The notes below the pieces were generated by a model. The model made no database searches, was not told where the DNA came from, and saw nothing but the letters and a program-made list of their open reading frames with translations. Below, piece after piece: positions 1 to 11,558 of a stretch of 64,000 nucleotides of DNA. A program made the translations under genes and the position numbers. Origin of the DNA: Melanocharis versteri (taxonomy: Eukaryota > Chordata > Aves > Passeriformes > Melanocharitidae); contig VZTG01005250.1 of NCBI GenBank assembly GCA_013397845.1, positions 94,995-158,994 on the forward strand. The letters are read 5' to 3'. The stretch's first letter is position 1. Each line of letters opens with the position of its first letter.

Positions 1-1603
1 TGCTAGGTAGTGGCCAAAACCAACAGAAACAAATCTGGTATTAAAATTTATTAGGTAATAAGAGATAAAACAATGCAAAGTGCAATTATGCTATTACAAA
101 AACTCAGAGTGATTCCACATTTCAACTACTCAGTAAAACAGTCTGATCCCATTCAAAAAATGAGAGAAAGCACACAGAAATCAAGAAAATTGTTAATAGT
201 TGTGAAATAGTATGCATATCAGGAGTTTTTAAAAGTTAGGACTCTTCAAAATGGAAAAGAAATGAGTGATGGGAGTAATATCTAATAAGTGAAAAATTTC
301 AAAATTACAACCAACATGTGGGAAATAAAACAAAAACTACTGTTATTATTTTTCACAATAGAAAAGTGAAAAGAAAAAGCTAAGAACTGTAAAATAAGCT
401 TTTAGTTAACAGATCTGAAATAAACAAAATTAGATAGTTTTTCACATGGCATACAACCAAGTGGTAAAAGTCAAGAGCTGATGGTGTTTTTGGAAATCAC
501 ACAGCTGTAATTTTTTTCTTAGCTATGGTATTGTTGACCTGTCTTGCTTTTTTACCTGGTGAAAATTGAAAAAAAATTTAAAATCTGGCTTCTGGCAAAA
601 AGAAGAGCTACTGAAAATGAGACCAAGTATCAATAGCATTAAAACTGGTTCCAGTGTTTCATGCCTAACAGTTTGGAATACAAAGAAACCATCAACTAAT
701 TTCCAGCCCTGTAATGCTTACCTCCATCCTCTTCTGTATCTTTTAAATCTACCAGTCACTCAGTTACAGATGTAGTTCATGAACCTTCTTCAGCTGACTT
801 GGTTCATCTGTAGATAACGCCAGTCAGGAAAATGAACCCACAAGTTCATTTAAAGTCCAATGAATTATGAAATGGAAATCAATGAACTGCTGGCCTCTAC
901 TCATCCTGTACTGTCCACAGGCTTCTATTATCCCATTCAAAATGCTCTGAAGTGAGTCATTACTTAATTAAATTACTGAGAGCTGAGATTACAGAGAAAC
1001 CACATAAAATATTCAGAGAATCAGTTTTAAAGAGAAATAGAAATGTGAATCACTATGTTTCTCAACTATTAATCACATCACCTGTGACACTCAGGGGTTT
1101 CTTTCCTTTTCTGCATGAGATTGTAGCTGACAAAATACCTGTTGAGAAAATAACTCAGCTATGTGTTTTATTCAGTATTAGGATAGCTCAAAGACAACTT
1201 TGAAACTAATGATTCCAATTATATATGTTAAAACTTGAGAAATTCAAAGGAAACCCAACCGATCATTTAAATCCATTCATTGCTGAAAGTGGTAATTTCT
1301 TCAAATATGATAAATTGAAAAAAAAGGAAATTGATATTTGAAGCATATGAACTTATAAATTTTACATTGTCCATGTAACAAGCAAATAAATTATTCATAT
1401 TATGCAGAAGGAAAAGACACATGTGGCCAAAACACATTTACTTCTTACCTGCAAATTAGTGAGTTGTTTTATTATAATTACTCTTCTTTCCATTGCCTAA
1501 ACTTTTTAAAGAAATCACTCTTAGTTATATTCACTGATAAAATTTTATACTGTCTATGTAAAAATAGACTGTTTTGTAGGAAAAAAAAATGTTCCTTACT
1601 GAG
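1..1603. other. AT-rich unique DNA, no gene seen
   Basis: Only short open frames occur (69 and 83 codons, at 566-775 and 952-1203), with no domain, splice or codon signal that I can recognise. A small 7-bp inverted repeat (atgaacc / ggttcat) lies near 780-810. Nothing here resembles a known transposable element. Confidence 0.6.
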
Positions 1604-1619
1604 AAAAAAAAAAAAAAAA
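1604..1619. repeat. poly(A) tract
   Basis: Sixteen consecutive A residues. No recognisable retrocopy or SINE body precedes it, so it is most simply a homopolymer microsatellite. Confidence 0.9.
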
Positions 1620-1662
1620 GTAGTGCATTTATTTTAACAAAAGACACTATAATCATATTGAT

Positions 1663-1711
1663 TATGGTAAAGTATATATAGGTATTTTATATATGGTAAA
1701 GTATATATAGG
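1663..1711. repeat. 29-bp tandem duplication
   Basis: The 20-base word tatggtaaagtatatatagg starts at 1663 and recurs exactly at 1692, a period of 29 bp. The two copies are separated by the short linker tattttata. The identity suggests a fairly recent slippage or local duplication. Confidence 0.85.
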
Positions 1712-2120
1712 ACTATAAATGACTCAGTGGAGGCTGTTTCTGTGTGTAAACATATCAAGTAAGTACATTAAAACTTATAATTCTAAATTCGTCTTGCAGA
1801 ATGAAGATTGCATTCTTTGCTTACTAAATGTTTACTGCTAACGCACAAAAATTCTGTGGGGTATTGATTGTTGTGCAGTGAGCTATTTCTTCCTTCCTTC
1901 TTGATCAGGGGAACATTTATTTGTTTCTTGTCTTTAAAATTCATCATTCTACCCAGGCTTGTATCAAGCTTACAGTGTTTTATTCACTCTGTTAATGTCA
2001 TTTGCAAGTGTGACAGCCACCACCCATGGTTAACAGCTTATTTATTAATACAGAAATCACACCAATATACTGGTCAAAATAGTCATAAAACCCAGTTAGG
2101 CATAGGCATTTAATGTGCCA

Positions 2121-2193
2121 ATAATAATATATAATATAATATAATATAATATAATATAATATAATATAATATAATATAATATAATATAATAAT
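2121..2193. repeat. (ATAAT)n pentanucleotide microsatellite
   Basis: Twelve exact copies of ataat run from 2131 to 2190, flanked by slightly degenerate copies on both sides. The purity predicts length polymorphism between individuals. Confidence 0.97.
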
Positions 2194-2196
2194 AAG

Positions 2197-3924
2197 AATA
2201 TAATTCACACAAAATGCAAGAGAAAATATTGATCATATAAATAAATAACTCTGCCTATTTAATTTAGAATATTTTGAATATTCTTAAGGTAACAGCCTTA
2301 TATTACAAAGTTCTGCTCACAGATCCAATCTTACTCAGGAAATCAGATACCCCCCTTCCACAGAGTCACACCACACATACATCCCCCAGTATACTGTTTC
2401 ACTTTAAACTTGTTAAATATGCAGTAAAATTGCAAACTCGGCTTCAATAAAGAGTAAGAAACAGTGTCCTAAAGAGAGAAGCAGAAAGTCATAGCAGAGC
2501 AACAAATTGCATGCACTCGTGTCAAACTAGACAGATTTTATTCTCGTACTAAAAAGTTTCAATACATCATCTTTACTATTGTGCTTATTTGATAGAATCA
2601 AGGGGGTTTTTTTCCATCAAACTGAAAAAAAAAAGGCTTTCTGATTGGTGATATATACGAACTGACTGGGATATTCTTTCTTATTCATTTGAGATAACAT
2701 TGGAGCTAGATTATTTCTGTATAACGTATTTATATTTATGCGTCTGTTTTTTAGGATGACTCACAAGACTGAAGAGACCACTTAGTTCTGGGATGGCTCC
2801 CCTGGTTCCATTTGAAATAGTCTCAAATCTTCTTTTTGTTCAAAGATGCTACCCTGATAGTCTTCCTGGGGGAAAATTGTTTTGCATTCCAAGATGTTGG
2901 GGGCATATTAGGGTAGAAATGGCAGTGAGTAGTGTGTACTTAGAAGCATTTAACTTTCTGTTTCAAAATTACTGGGGTGGCCACAGTTCTGGTCTATATT
3001 TTAGCCATGACTGATAGCTCTACATTACCTAAGAGCCTTATAGAGCATACGAATATTACGTATGGGAAAAATATGACTGATGTGTGAGATTCAAACATCT
3101 TTTATTCAAAAATGTTCTATTTTAACCACTCTATATGAGACAAAATGTAGATAACTGGCTATAAATAAAGGCTATGGTGTTAAAAGAGATAATGATGAGT
3201 TTTGTCCTGCAGAAGCACAGTGGTAGGCTGACCTACATCAGAATAGTTCTTCTCCTGAAGCCTACATTTTGTGCAGCTGGGCATGATGAGCTATCTTTTA
3301 TACATTGTTGGATGAAGTGAAACTGCTTCCCAGCAGGGCTTTCTAAATGAGATTTTTCTGTAAGTCATACATCCAACTGCAGTGTATTCACAGCGTTGTC
3401 AGAGACACAGCACTAAAAAAGAGGTTTCTGTATGGAGAAGTCACACAGTTCAGCACTTGGGAGTCATGGCTGTTGATGCCTTATCATGGAATATAAGCAT
3501 GAGGGAATAAGAAGCTCTGCTTTCCCATGCTCCTGGGAGATGAAGTATTCATTTACGTTGCTTGGCACTTAGACCTCTGTCTAATAGGAGACTTGATTTC
3601 ATTTGTTAGACTCAAGACTGGGTGGAAAAGGTCCAGACTCCCCTAATACAATTCCACTAGCTAGTTTTCCTTTTTATTTGTAAGCAAACTAGATTTTAAC
3701 TTATAGTGTGATTTGACTCTCAGGCATGGCAGAAATACAAGCAAATAAGAAATCTAGAGCAAAAAACACTTTCTGAACTTCTCTGTCTTACATTCTTCAG
3801 TTACTGGAAAATATATCATTAGCAACTCAAAGGCTTTCAAAAATGTAATGATTAATTTTTGCTATCAAGTTTGGGCAGACAATTGTATAATGACTTATGT
3901 TAATGTGTTCTTGTGCACTTAACT
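2197..3924. other. AT-rich unique DNA, no gene seen
   Basis: No gene or recognisable transposable element. An 8-bp hairpin (agaatatt, 3-nt loop, aatattct) lies near 2267-2285. An open frame of 73 codons at 2793-3014 has no recognisable homology. Confidence 0.55.
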
Positions 3925-4378
3925 TGACAGCCACACGCTGCGGTCACCCCTGTCCCAGCGATGTTGCAGCAGGGCCGGTCTCCATCTCCCCACAGCCCCA
4001 CGCTTCCTGGCCATAGGCGCCACTAAACACCCACTCACAGGCCCAAATCCTGGCCACTCCACTTAGAGGTCACCTCTGCAGCCCACCCTTGCTGTCAAAG
4101 TCTGGACATCTGGACACAACACAGCCATGATTCGTCCATGATTTTAATATGCCTGGCATTCCTTTTTGAGAGACTCCTATGTGATTTCCAAAAGACTGTC
4201 TCATCTCATCCCTGTCTTGTCCAGGCTAACTTCTGTAAAAGCCAATAAGAATGTTGCTGCCCTTTGGACTGCCCTTTGAATTAATTGCCTACAACCTGCA
4301 TTCCATAAACTTAAGAGTACCCCCTCATGTTTACTAGTCAGACAAGAAATGGCCTCAGATGATGCAATATTTCTCCAG
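3925..4378. other. GC-rich segment abutting solo LTR, unclassified
   Basis: Composition changes abruptly near 3925 from AT-rich to C/G-rich (cacagccccacgcttcctgg and similar) and drifts back by about 4200. It runs directly into the LTR that starts at 4379. I do not recognise it. It could be an older repeat into which the LTR inserted, or a fragment of another retroviral LTR. The stretch near 4300 with 'ccataaacttaagagtacc' has a vaguely promoter-like look, but this is not evidence enough for a call. Confidence 0.35.
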
Positions 4379-5435
4379 TGTACTGGGTTTGCATGGCAGG
4401 TTTTAGTAGCGGGGGGCTACAGTGATGGCTTCTGTGACAAGCTTCTAGAAGCTTCCTCCATGTCCAACAGAGCCAATGTCAGCCAGTTCCAGGACAGACC
4501 CACTTCTGGCCAAGGCTGGTCTAAATAGAAATGGTGGTAACACTTCTGTAGTAACATATTAAAGAAGAAAAAAAAATATTGTGCAGTTGTAATCGCAGCT
4601 GGAGTGGGGTGAGAACATGTAAGATGAACAACTCTGCAGACACCAAGGTCAGTGCAGAAGGAGGGGGAGGAGGTGCTGCAGGCACCAGGGCTGAAATTTC
4701 CCTGCAGCCCGTGGTGCAGACCATGGTGATACAGCTGTGCCCCTGCAGCCCATGGAGGAGAATGTGGATGCAGGGATCCACCTGCAGCTCATGAAGGAAA
4801 CCCACGCCAGAGCAGGGGAATGCATGAGAGGAGGCTGTGAACATGTGGCAGGCTCGTGCCGGAGCAGGCTCCAGGCAGCGACCTGCGGACCTGTGGAGAG
4901 TGGAGCCCGTGCTGGAGCAGGTTTCCTGGTAGGACTAATGACCCGATGGTCCTGATGGCTCTGAAGGACTGTGCCTTAAGGACTGCATCCCATGGAAGTG
5001 TGACCCATATTGCAGCAGTTTGTGGAGAACTGTTGCTTGTAGGATGGACTTGTTGGAAAAGTTAGTGGAGAACTTCCAGAGCAGAAGGACTCCTCTCCAA
5101 CAGCAGCAGAAAGGAACAACATGCAATGAACAGACTGTAACCCCTATTCCCTGTCTCCCTCTGTCGTGGTGGGGAGGAGATAAAGCAGAGAAGGGAATGG
5201 AGGGTGGGAAGGTGTTTTAAGGTCTTATTTTGCTTCTCATTATCCTGATTATTGCTAGCAATAAAATCAATTAATATCTCTAATTCAAGTCTGGTTTTTT
5301 TCTGTGACAGTATTTGATGAGTGATCTTTCTCTGTCCTTATTTCAATTTATGAATCCTTCATTAAATTTTCTCTCCCTTGTCCAGCTGCGGAGGGGAGTG
5401 ATAGAGATGCTTTGGTGGGTGTCTGGCATCCAACA
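4379..5435 (+). mobile_element. Solo LTR of an avian endogenous retrovirus
   Basis: The element begins TGTACTGGGTTTGCATGGCA and contains the blocks I remember from a dispersed LTR family of about 1 kb in neoavian genomes. In order these are the 'agcggggggctac' block, the 'tccatgtccaacagagccaatg' region, several degenerate repeats on the theme 'cctgcagcccatggagga ... gctggagcag', then 'ccctattccctgtctccct' and a late 'gcaataaaatcaattaa' polyadenylation-type segment at about 5258-5275. It ends near 5435 with 'ggcatccaaca'. The 5 bp before it (tccag, 4374-4378) resemble the 5 bp after it (cccag, 5436-5440), consistent with a decayed target-site duplication. A perfect 16-bp palindrome (aagcttctagaagctt, 4439-4454) lies inside. 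No internal retroviral region follows, so it is a solo LTR. Family identity is from memory of the sequence pattern, and the exact ends are inferred. Open frames inside it on both strands are fortuitous. Confidence 0.8.
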
Positions 5436-8125
5436 CCCAGCTATTCTCATTTTGTTGCTTTTCATAGCTTGAGGGCAGCTGATGTGATTTAATACATCCA
5501 GCTCAGAGAATATATTCAATGGTTTTCTGCTTGGCAGCAAAGCCTAGTTACCAAACAGAACTGTGAGAGGAAAAGTCATTTTCTCTTGCCATTAGATTTT
5601 GCCACTCCTTATAAACTTCAAACTGCATCTGAAGTAGCACAAACAGAAGCGTGATCAATTTCTCAGTGTGAATGAAGATAGAGAAGCCTCTAAAACATAA
5701 CTTAATATGATAAAAACTATGACCCACAAAAAAACCCTCTGTATTGAAAAAATTCCCACCAATCTTGGTACAGCACTGCCACAGTACGTGCAGGAAAAAA
5801 TCGTGAATATGGCATAATATATTTTCGGAACATAGTATGTGGTGTAATTCCTAAGTTGTTACTCTACATCACCATTTGTAATGGTATTTGCCGTAAGACA
5901 ATATAAATTTTATTTCAGTCATAGAAAGGGATACTATTTTCTTGTACCTTTAAATCTAATTGCTTAGAATATTATATAAAATTCCACGTAGTTTTGTGCA
6001 GAGAACAAGACAACAAGAAATTCTTTAGTCTATTTTAAAAATGCTTACTTTACCTCTCATTTTCCACAGCAGTGATCAAGGCTTAAAAAAGCTCTTGCAA
6101 CACTTTTCAGATAGTTTCAGTCATTTTTGCTTCACTTGATGGAGATTACTATTCCCATGTGTTGTGTTAGCAAAGTAGTCATGCAACACATTTGAAGCTT
6201 GAATTAAAAGTCCATTTTTTCCCCCTGAAAAAGATTCATAAATAAAAAATACCTTCTCTGAATAAAATTAAAGTATTGCACTGAAGGGAAAAGGCTTTAT
6301 ATGTTAACACTGTCAAGAGTCAACGATGCATAGTAAAATGGCTCCACAAGTGATGAAATTCAGATTTCAAGCTAAATTCTCTAACTTTCATTAAAAAATA
6401 CGCTCTAGTTTACTCGGTTTTCTTAGGATTTCCATCAGGATCAGTTAAATTTTATTATCCACGTGTACTAAATAAAAGCCCTAGATATATAGGCTACCTT
6501 TCTGTACCTTAAATCATCATTCATGGGGTTGTCCCACTGCCCTAGAGGAGATGACTTTCAGAACATTTTATCTGAGAGACAGTGTTGGGTGACATCTAGA
6601 TGCATCCATTTATCACTCACACACTTTTCCTCCTCCAAACTCTAAAGTTAATTCAGCAGGTTGTATCCTACTTCATCCTGGTACACTTAGCTAACTGTCA
6701 GTGATAAAGAAGCGAAGGCTGTTACCAATCTTTGGGATCTCATTAAAATGATCGGTTGAATGCTGTAAAATCACATCTATTCCTGCAGCTGTCGAAGGAA
6801 TGCAGTTGTTCAGATCATGGGCTTTCCAAGAACTGGTAGTTCTGTTAGTTCCCTTGAAGAAACACTGACAATTGTACACGTTCATTTCACATCAGTTAGG
6901 CATTTTGAGGAAGGTGTCCATACTCAGTTCTCATTCTTCGTGCATGAACAGTCTTTCTGGCTAATAGGTATCTAACTCTGTTTACAGGCATTATTAGGAT
7001 AAATATGTGTATCTGGCTGGGAAAACAGAAATTCTTTCCTGGTCAAGGGTTCAAGTGCCATACTGATGTAATACTCAGTATTTAAATGTGTCAAATGTGT
7101 GCCTCCAATTTGAATGAGAGCAAGTTTACTTTTATGTTGTGCTTTTAGAGGGTAATTAGTTTTGTGTTAATTTGACTGGGGTGTTTTTGCTGCTTTGTCC
7201 ATCACTGTTGAAAGGACCACTATAAAAAAAGTAAACTTGAAGACAAAAGTAGACTTGAAGGCAAAAGTAGATTAGAAAGAATTGTCTTGGTTATGCATAT
7301 AGACCTGTCAAAAAAATTTAAATATAATCTGCTATAGAAGCTCAAAACTTGCTTTATATTTCTTACACAATTTTCCTAACAAAAGTCATACTTCATATTC
7401 TGGAAAACACATCAATTTTCAGAAATTGACTGATCTAAAGAGTACAAATATGTCAAATAGTTTTTGAAATAATTAATTGTACAGATTTGCATGGATCAAA
7501 TTGAAAAAAAAACCCTCTGCCCAGCTATATTCATCTTTGGTACTGTGAACTGATTGCATATCAGATAGACACACAGAACACTCATGAAAAATTACGGCTC
7601 CTTAAATATTGTTCTGTGCTGAAACAACAGTTGATTTCCTTGCTGTTTTACTAATGTGTTTACCAAAAAGAGACAGGGTGGTTTTGCTCATTATGTCAAT
7701 AGAGTTGAAACTCTGTTTCTGTGCAGTTGGTGGCCTCTCATGTTTTTGAAAGTAGCTGAAAGCTTTAAAATCCTTTAGTTGGCTTGATTAGACAGCGACC
7801 CTTTGCCTATCATTGATTTCAGGATCTAGAGTTTATTAGCAGGTCACCAGGGTACTTTTTTCCCTTTGTATTGTTGGCCATTACCCAATTTGAACAACTA
7901 AATACTAAACCAAATCAGAACCAATGTCGTTCTCTTTTAAAAGGTTTCAGTGCATAGTTACGGAATTTTCATGTATTTACTAGTACTTTAATATATTTTA
8001 CACTCTTATGTGCTAATTATAGAATTTTTATTGATTTTTTTTAATATAGGAATGTAAGTGAAAGATAAATTGTGACTCAGTATGGATTTCAGTTAAAGGT
8101 TAATCTAAATTAAAGGCTTTTCTTG
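5436..8125. other. AT-rich unique DNA, no gene seen
   Basis: No gene or recognisable transposable element. Open frames are at most about 65 codons and overlap at random. One short tandem repeat at 7230-7281 is listed separately. Confidence 0.55.
7230..7281. repeat. 18-bp tandem repeat, about 2.9 copies
   Basis: Successive units agtaaacttgaagacaaa (7230), agtagacttgaaggcaaa (7248) and the diverged agtagattagaaagaa (7266) keep an 18-bp period. Copy 3 is more degraded than copies 1 and 2. Confidence 0.85.
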
Positions 8126-8175
8126 AAAAAAAAAAAAAAAAGAAAGAAACCCAAAACAAACAAAACACAAACCAG
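8126..8175. repeat. poly(A) tract with A/C-rich extension
   Basis: Sixteen A residues (8126-8141) are followed by an agaaagaaaccc / aaaacaaac type A/C-rich stretch. No retrocopy body is visible upstream. The same A/C-rich character recurs at 16691, 44317 and 63954. Confidence 0.8.
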
Positions 8176-8971
8176 AGGGACAAAGCCAAACAAGATGTTA
8201 CTAAAGTAAAGGCTCATAAAGCGATTTTCAGCATGCCATATCACTACTTTCTAAAAACAGAACCAGAATGACAGGTTTTCTGTATAGTACTTATTTGGAA
8301 AGAGCATTCAGTGAATAAAGTGCAGAGGAAAAAGAAGGATTACAGTCTGCAGATCGGTGGCTGTGGCATGGCTGTGCATAAAGCATTGATTGAAGGCATT
8401 GGAAGCAGAGTGCTGTGCAGAGCATCTAACAACTGTGTAAACAACAGAACAAAATGGATACTGTCCAACACAGCTTTCAACACCTCCTGGTTTGGTGCAG
8501 TTTGCATACTTGGTAAGTGTACCTGCTATTCCACCATTATGGAGCTCAAAAATAGTGAAATAGTAAAGGATTGGGGTCCAATTTCCATATAAAAGCTCTC
8601 AACCCATTATTTGTACTTTTGACTGTGATGTTCAGCTGGCTAATCTCTGAACATTTTCCTAATAAGTTCTGCATACATTTGATTGAGGTTTCAATCAGGT
8701 TATGTTCCCCTAACCTGCCCAGGAACGTCACGTGAAAGAGAATCCCAATCTTTACTCGTGTTTACATATGTGAAACATTTTCGTTATTCATAAGAGTCAA
8801 TTGTAGATGGTGAAACAGTGGATAGACAGAGAAGTATCTTCACCAACTGAGTTTTGGCTGCTACAAATAAGTTGTAGGACTATTTTCTTCAAAGTTCTGC
8901 TGTGAATTGGACCTCAGCTGATTTATACATAGTATTTTGAGTCTTTTTGTTTGATTGTTTCAGACAGGCAA
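8176..8971. other. Unique DNA, no gene seen
   Basis: An open frame of 93 codons (8311-8592, plus) has no recognisable domain and no supporting splice or polyadenylation context, so I treat it as chance. Nothing else is seen before the CR1 boundary. Confidence 0.5.
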
Positions 8972-9640
8972 AATCATAGAGTCATAGAAAGGTTTGGGTT
9001 GGAAGGGACCTTTAAAGGCCATCTAGTTCCAGCGCTCTTCCAATGGGCAGGGACAGGGCATCTACTGCATTTATGGACCACGTATGCCAGTGTCTCACCA
9101 CTCTCAATATCTAATTTAAATTGACCCTATTTCAGCCTAGAACCACTACCACTTATCCTATTACAACAAGTCCTGCTAAAATTTTGTCCCTGTGCTCCTT
9201 AAAAGCCCACTTTCAGATCTGAAAGGCCACAATAAGGCCTCCCTGGTGCCTTCCCTTCTCCAGGATGAGAAGCCCCAACTGTTCCAGCCTGTCCTCATAG
9301 GAAGTTTTCCATCCTCTTGATCATTTTTGTCACTCTCCTCTGGACCTGCTCCAACAGGTCCTCGTCTTCCCTTACACTGAAGACCCCAGAGCTGGATGCA
9401 GTGTTACAGGTGAGGTCATACGAGAATGGAGCAGAGGGGCAGAATCCCCTCCCTCACCCTGCTGGCCACACTGCTTTGGATGCAGCCCAGGACATCATTG
9501 GCTTTCTGGGCTGCAAACACACATAATTGACTCAGGTCCATCATCTCATCCACCAGCACCCCAAAGTCCTTCCCAAAAGGACTGCCCTGAATTTGTTTAT
9601 CCCCCAGCTGAACTGGAACTGTTTCTAGTTTTCTGAGATA
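8972..9640 (-). mobile_element. CR1 LINE 3' fragment
   Basis: The plus strand opens with aatcatagagtcatagaa followed by 'ggtttgggttggaagggacc', which is the reverse complement of the canonical avian CR1 3' terminus. Moving right (5' in CR1 sense) come the typical antisense blocks: 'ctccaggatgagaagcccc', 'tgttccagcctgtcctcatag', 'cactctcctctggacctgctccaac', 'tggatgcagcccaggacatc', and 'catccaccagcaccccaaagtcc'. Similarity fades after 'cccccagctgaactgg' at about 9640. This is therefore a 5'-truncated insertion of roughly 670 bp, comprising mostly the region around the end of the reverse transcriptase ORF and the 3' UTR. An open frame of 69 codons on the plus strand (9317-9526) is antisense to CR1 and meaningless. 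Truncation is the usual outcome of target-primed reverse transcription in this family. Confidence 0.95.
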
Positions 9641-10545
9641 TTACTTATCTTTCATCCATTTCTAAATAGAAATTAATGTTTAGAACTGTTAGCTGTAGAA
9701 GAGCTTTGTCTCAAAAAAGTAGTCAGCAAATTTCCTAGTGAATTTTATGGCAAATGAAGGGAACAAAGAGGTTACTTTGAATTTTGGTCCTAATGTGCAT
9801 GTTATACTGCAGAATTTTTTCCTAGTAGGTGTGATTATCCACTTTGCATGTTGTCTATAGTCATCTGAAGTTTATGAAAAAACACCTTGTCTCTCACTAG
9901 GGCTCCTATATTTCTTTCAAAAGCGGTGCTTTGAAGCTGTGCTTTTAACATAGTTCCTTTAAGAAATTCTTGGTTGTTTCTGATAATTTTTCACTCTTGA
10001 GTAGTTGTATTTATTCTGAGGAACCTATCAAAAATCTCCTTTTATATTCTGGACTTTAATGCAAAAGGGTGTATACCTGAGCAGCTCTAACCACCACCCC
10101 TGCAGCCTCTCTTCAGCTACCAAAATCTTGCAATGTAAGATAAATACACTGATTCTTGTCTGTTGCTTTTGATGAATAGGCTGACAGCAATGTTCTATTT
10201 TCATTTTTTTTCTTCTGGTTTAAAGTTTCCATCTCTAAATGGGAGAAAGCAACAACCTCATTTGATTTTTGCAACAATTAATGCAATATTTGCATTATGT
10301 TATGAGTATGATTTTAATTTGACATCAATAATGAAAAAAGGTTTTAACAGTTACAGTTTTTCTATATTCTAATTCTTTCTTTCCTATCATAGAGAAATAA
10401 AGATCGTATTTTCCTCCACTCATTTCTCTAACTAATTTCAAAACATAAATTCTTTTTCATGTATTGAGGGAAATGTAACAAATTCAGTATTTTTTTTGAC
10501 ACATACCTTAAATTATGAGTTAAGTGAAATTTTGAAACATACTTC

Positions 10546-10561
10546 TTTTTTTTTTTTTTTT
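10546..10561. repeat. poly(T) tract
   Basis: Sixteen T residues. It could be the complement of a retrotransposon poly(A) tail, but no element body is visible to its left. Confidence 0.9.
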
Positions 10562-11535
10562 CCCATTGTTAAATTACCTCAGACAAGTAGGAAAATTAAA
10601 TACTTTATCAAAAAAGACTACATTTGTTTATAATTCCTCTGGTAAAAGAGCATTTGTCATACCTCCCTCTTCTCCCCCATCTTTTCATCCTGAGCTATAA
10701 TCCCATCCTTTGCTCAACTCACTTTCTTGAACTTTGACCTTTGGTTTAGTCATGCAGTGTAAAAAGCATTAATCTGGCACATGCACCCAGGTGTGATCTG
10801 CTTGCCTATACAGTCATGGCTTCTCTGCCTCTCATTTGTCTTAATAACACAGCTAGAAGCATTACGAAGCCCAGTCAGGCCACATCAGTTAATGGGCTGC
10901 TCTTGTCACAGACCAAATTTTCTCATTGGAGGCAGAAGGGAATAATTTCAATGTTAGATCTCTTCTGGACATTATCTATCTGTATACTTTCACCCTCCCC
11001 TGCAGCTTTTCTGTCTAAACCATCACTGGTTTTAATTAATATCCCCTTTTTGTTTCTTTGAGTCAGTGAGCCAGCAATAACCTATGATGTGTCTTTTTCT
11101 GTTGTTATGCTATTTGTATGCTAGTATCTTGAGCATGGCATTAGGTCCCATTCTGCAGCTGAAGATCTACTGTTTATTGTTATAGACCATTGAAAAGAAA
11201 TTCAGAGTATTGCTTTTGTTAATTTTTTTTTCTTAAATTTCCCATTTTTTTAAAAAACACCAATTAAATTACTAGGCATTTTATTATTTGTATTAGCACT
11301 GAATTCTCAATATAAAATGATAATACATTTAGATCACATTAACAACAGGACATGATCCCCAATTTCACTACAAAAATCTGAATTTTTGTGATTAACTTAG
11401 TAGAACGGGGATACATTCTTTAATTTTATCAAGATTCAGATAAAAATCTAAGGAGTATTGGAAAGAAACATGGTTGGAAGTAGATGAGACATATGTTCCA
11501 GCACTGCTCACTCTTTCTATAATTTAAATTATGTC

Positions 11536-11558
11536 TTTTTTTTTTTTTTTTTCCCCCC
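11536..11558. repeat. poly(T)/poly(C) pyrimidine tract
   Basis: Seventeen T residues pass directly into a run of C residues. It is a pure pyrimidine stretch of over 20 bases with no associated element body. Confidence 0.9.

Noticed and set aside
4521..4844. 107-codon minus-strand frame and several plus-strand frames at 4.5-5.2 kb
   Set aside because: They lie inside the GC-rich solo LTR, where stop codons are rare. No retroviral or host protein similarity is seen.
7040..7060. gggttcaagtg, resembling the T-arm of a tRNA
   Set aside because: No matching acceptor stem, D-arm or anticodon arm can be built around it.
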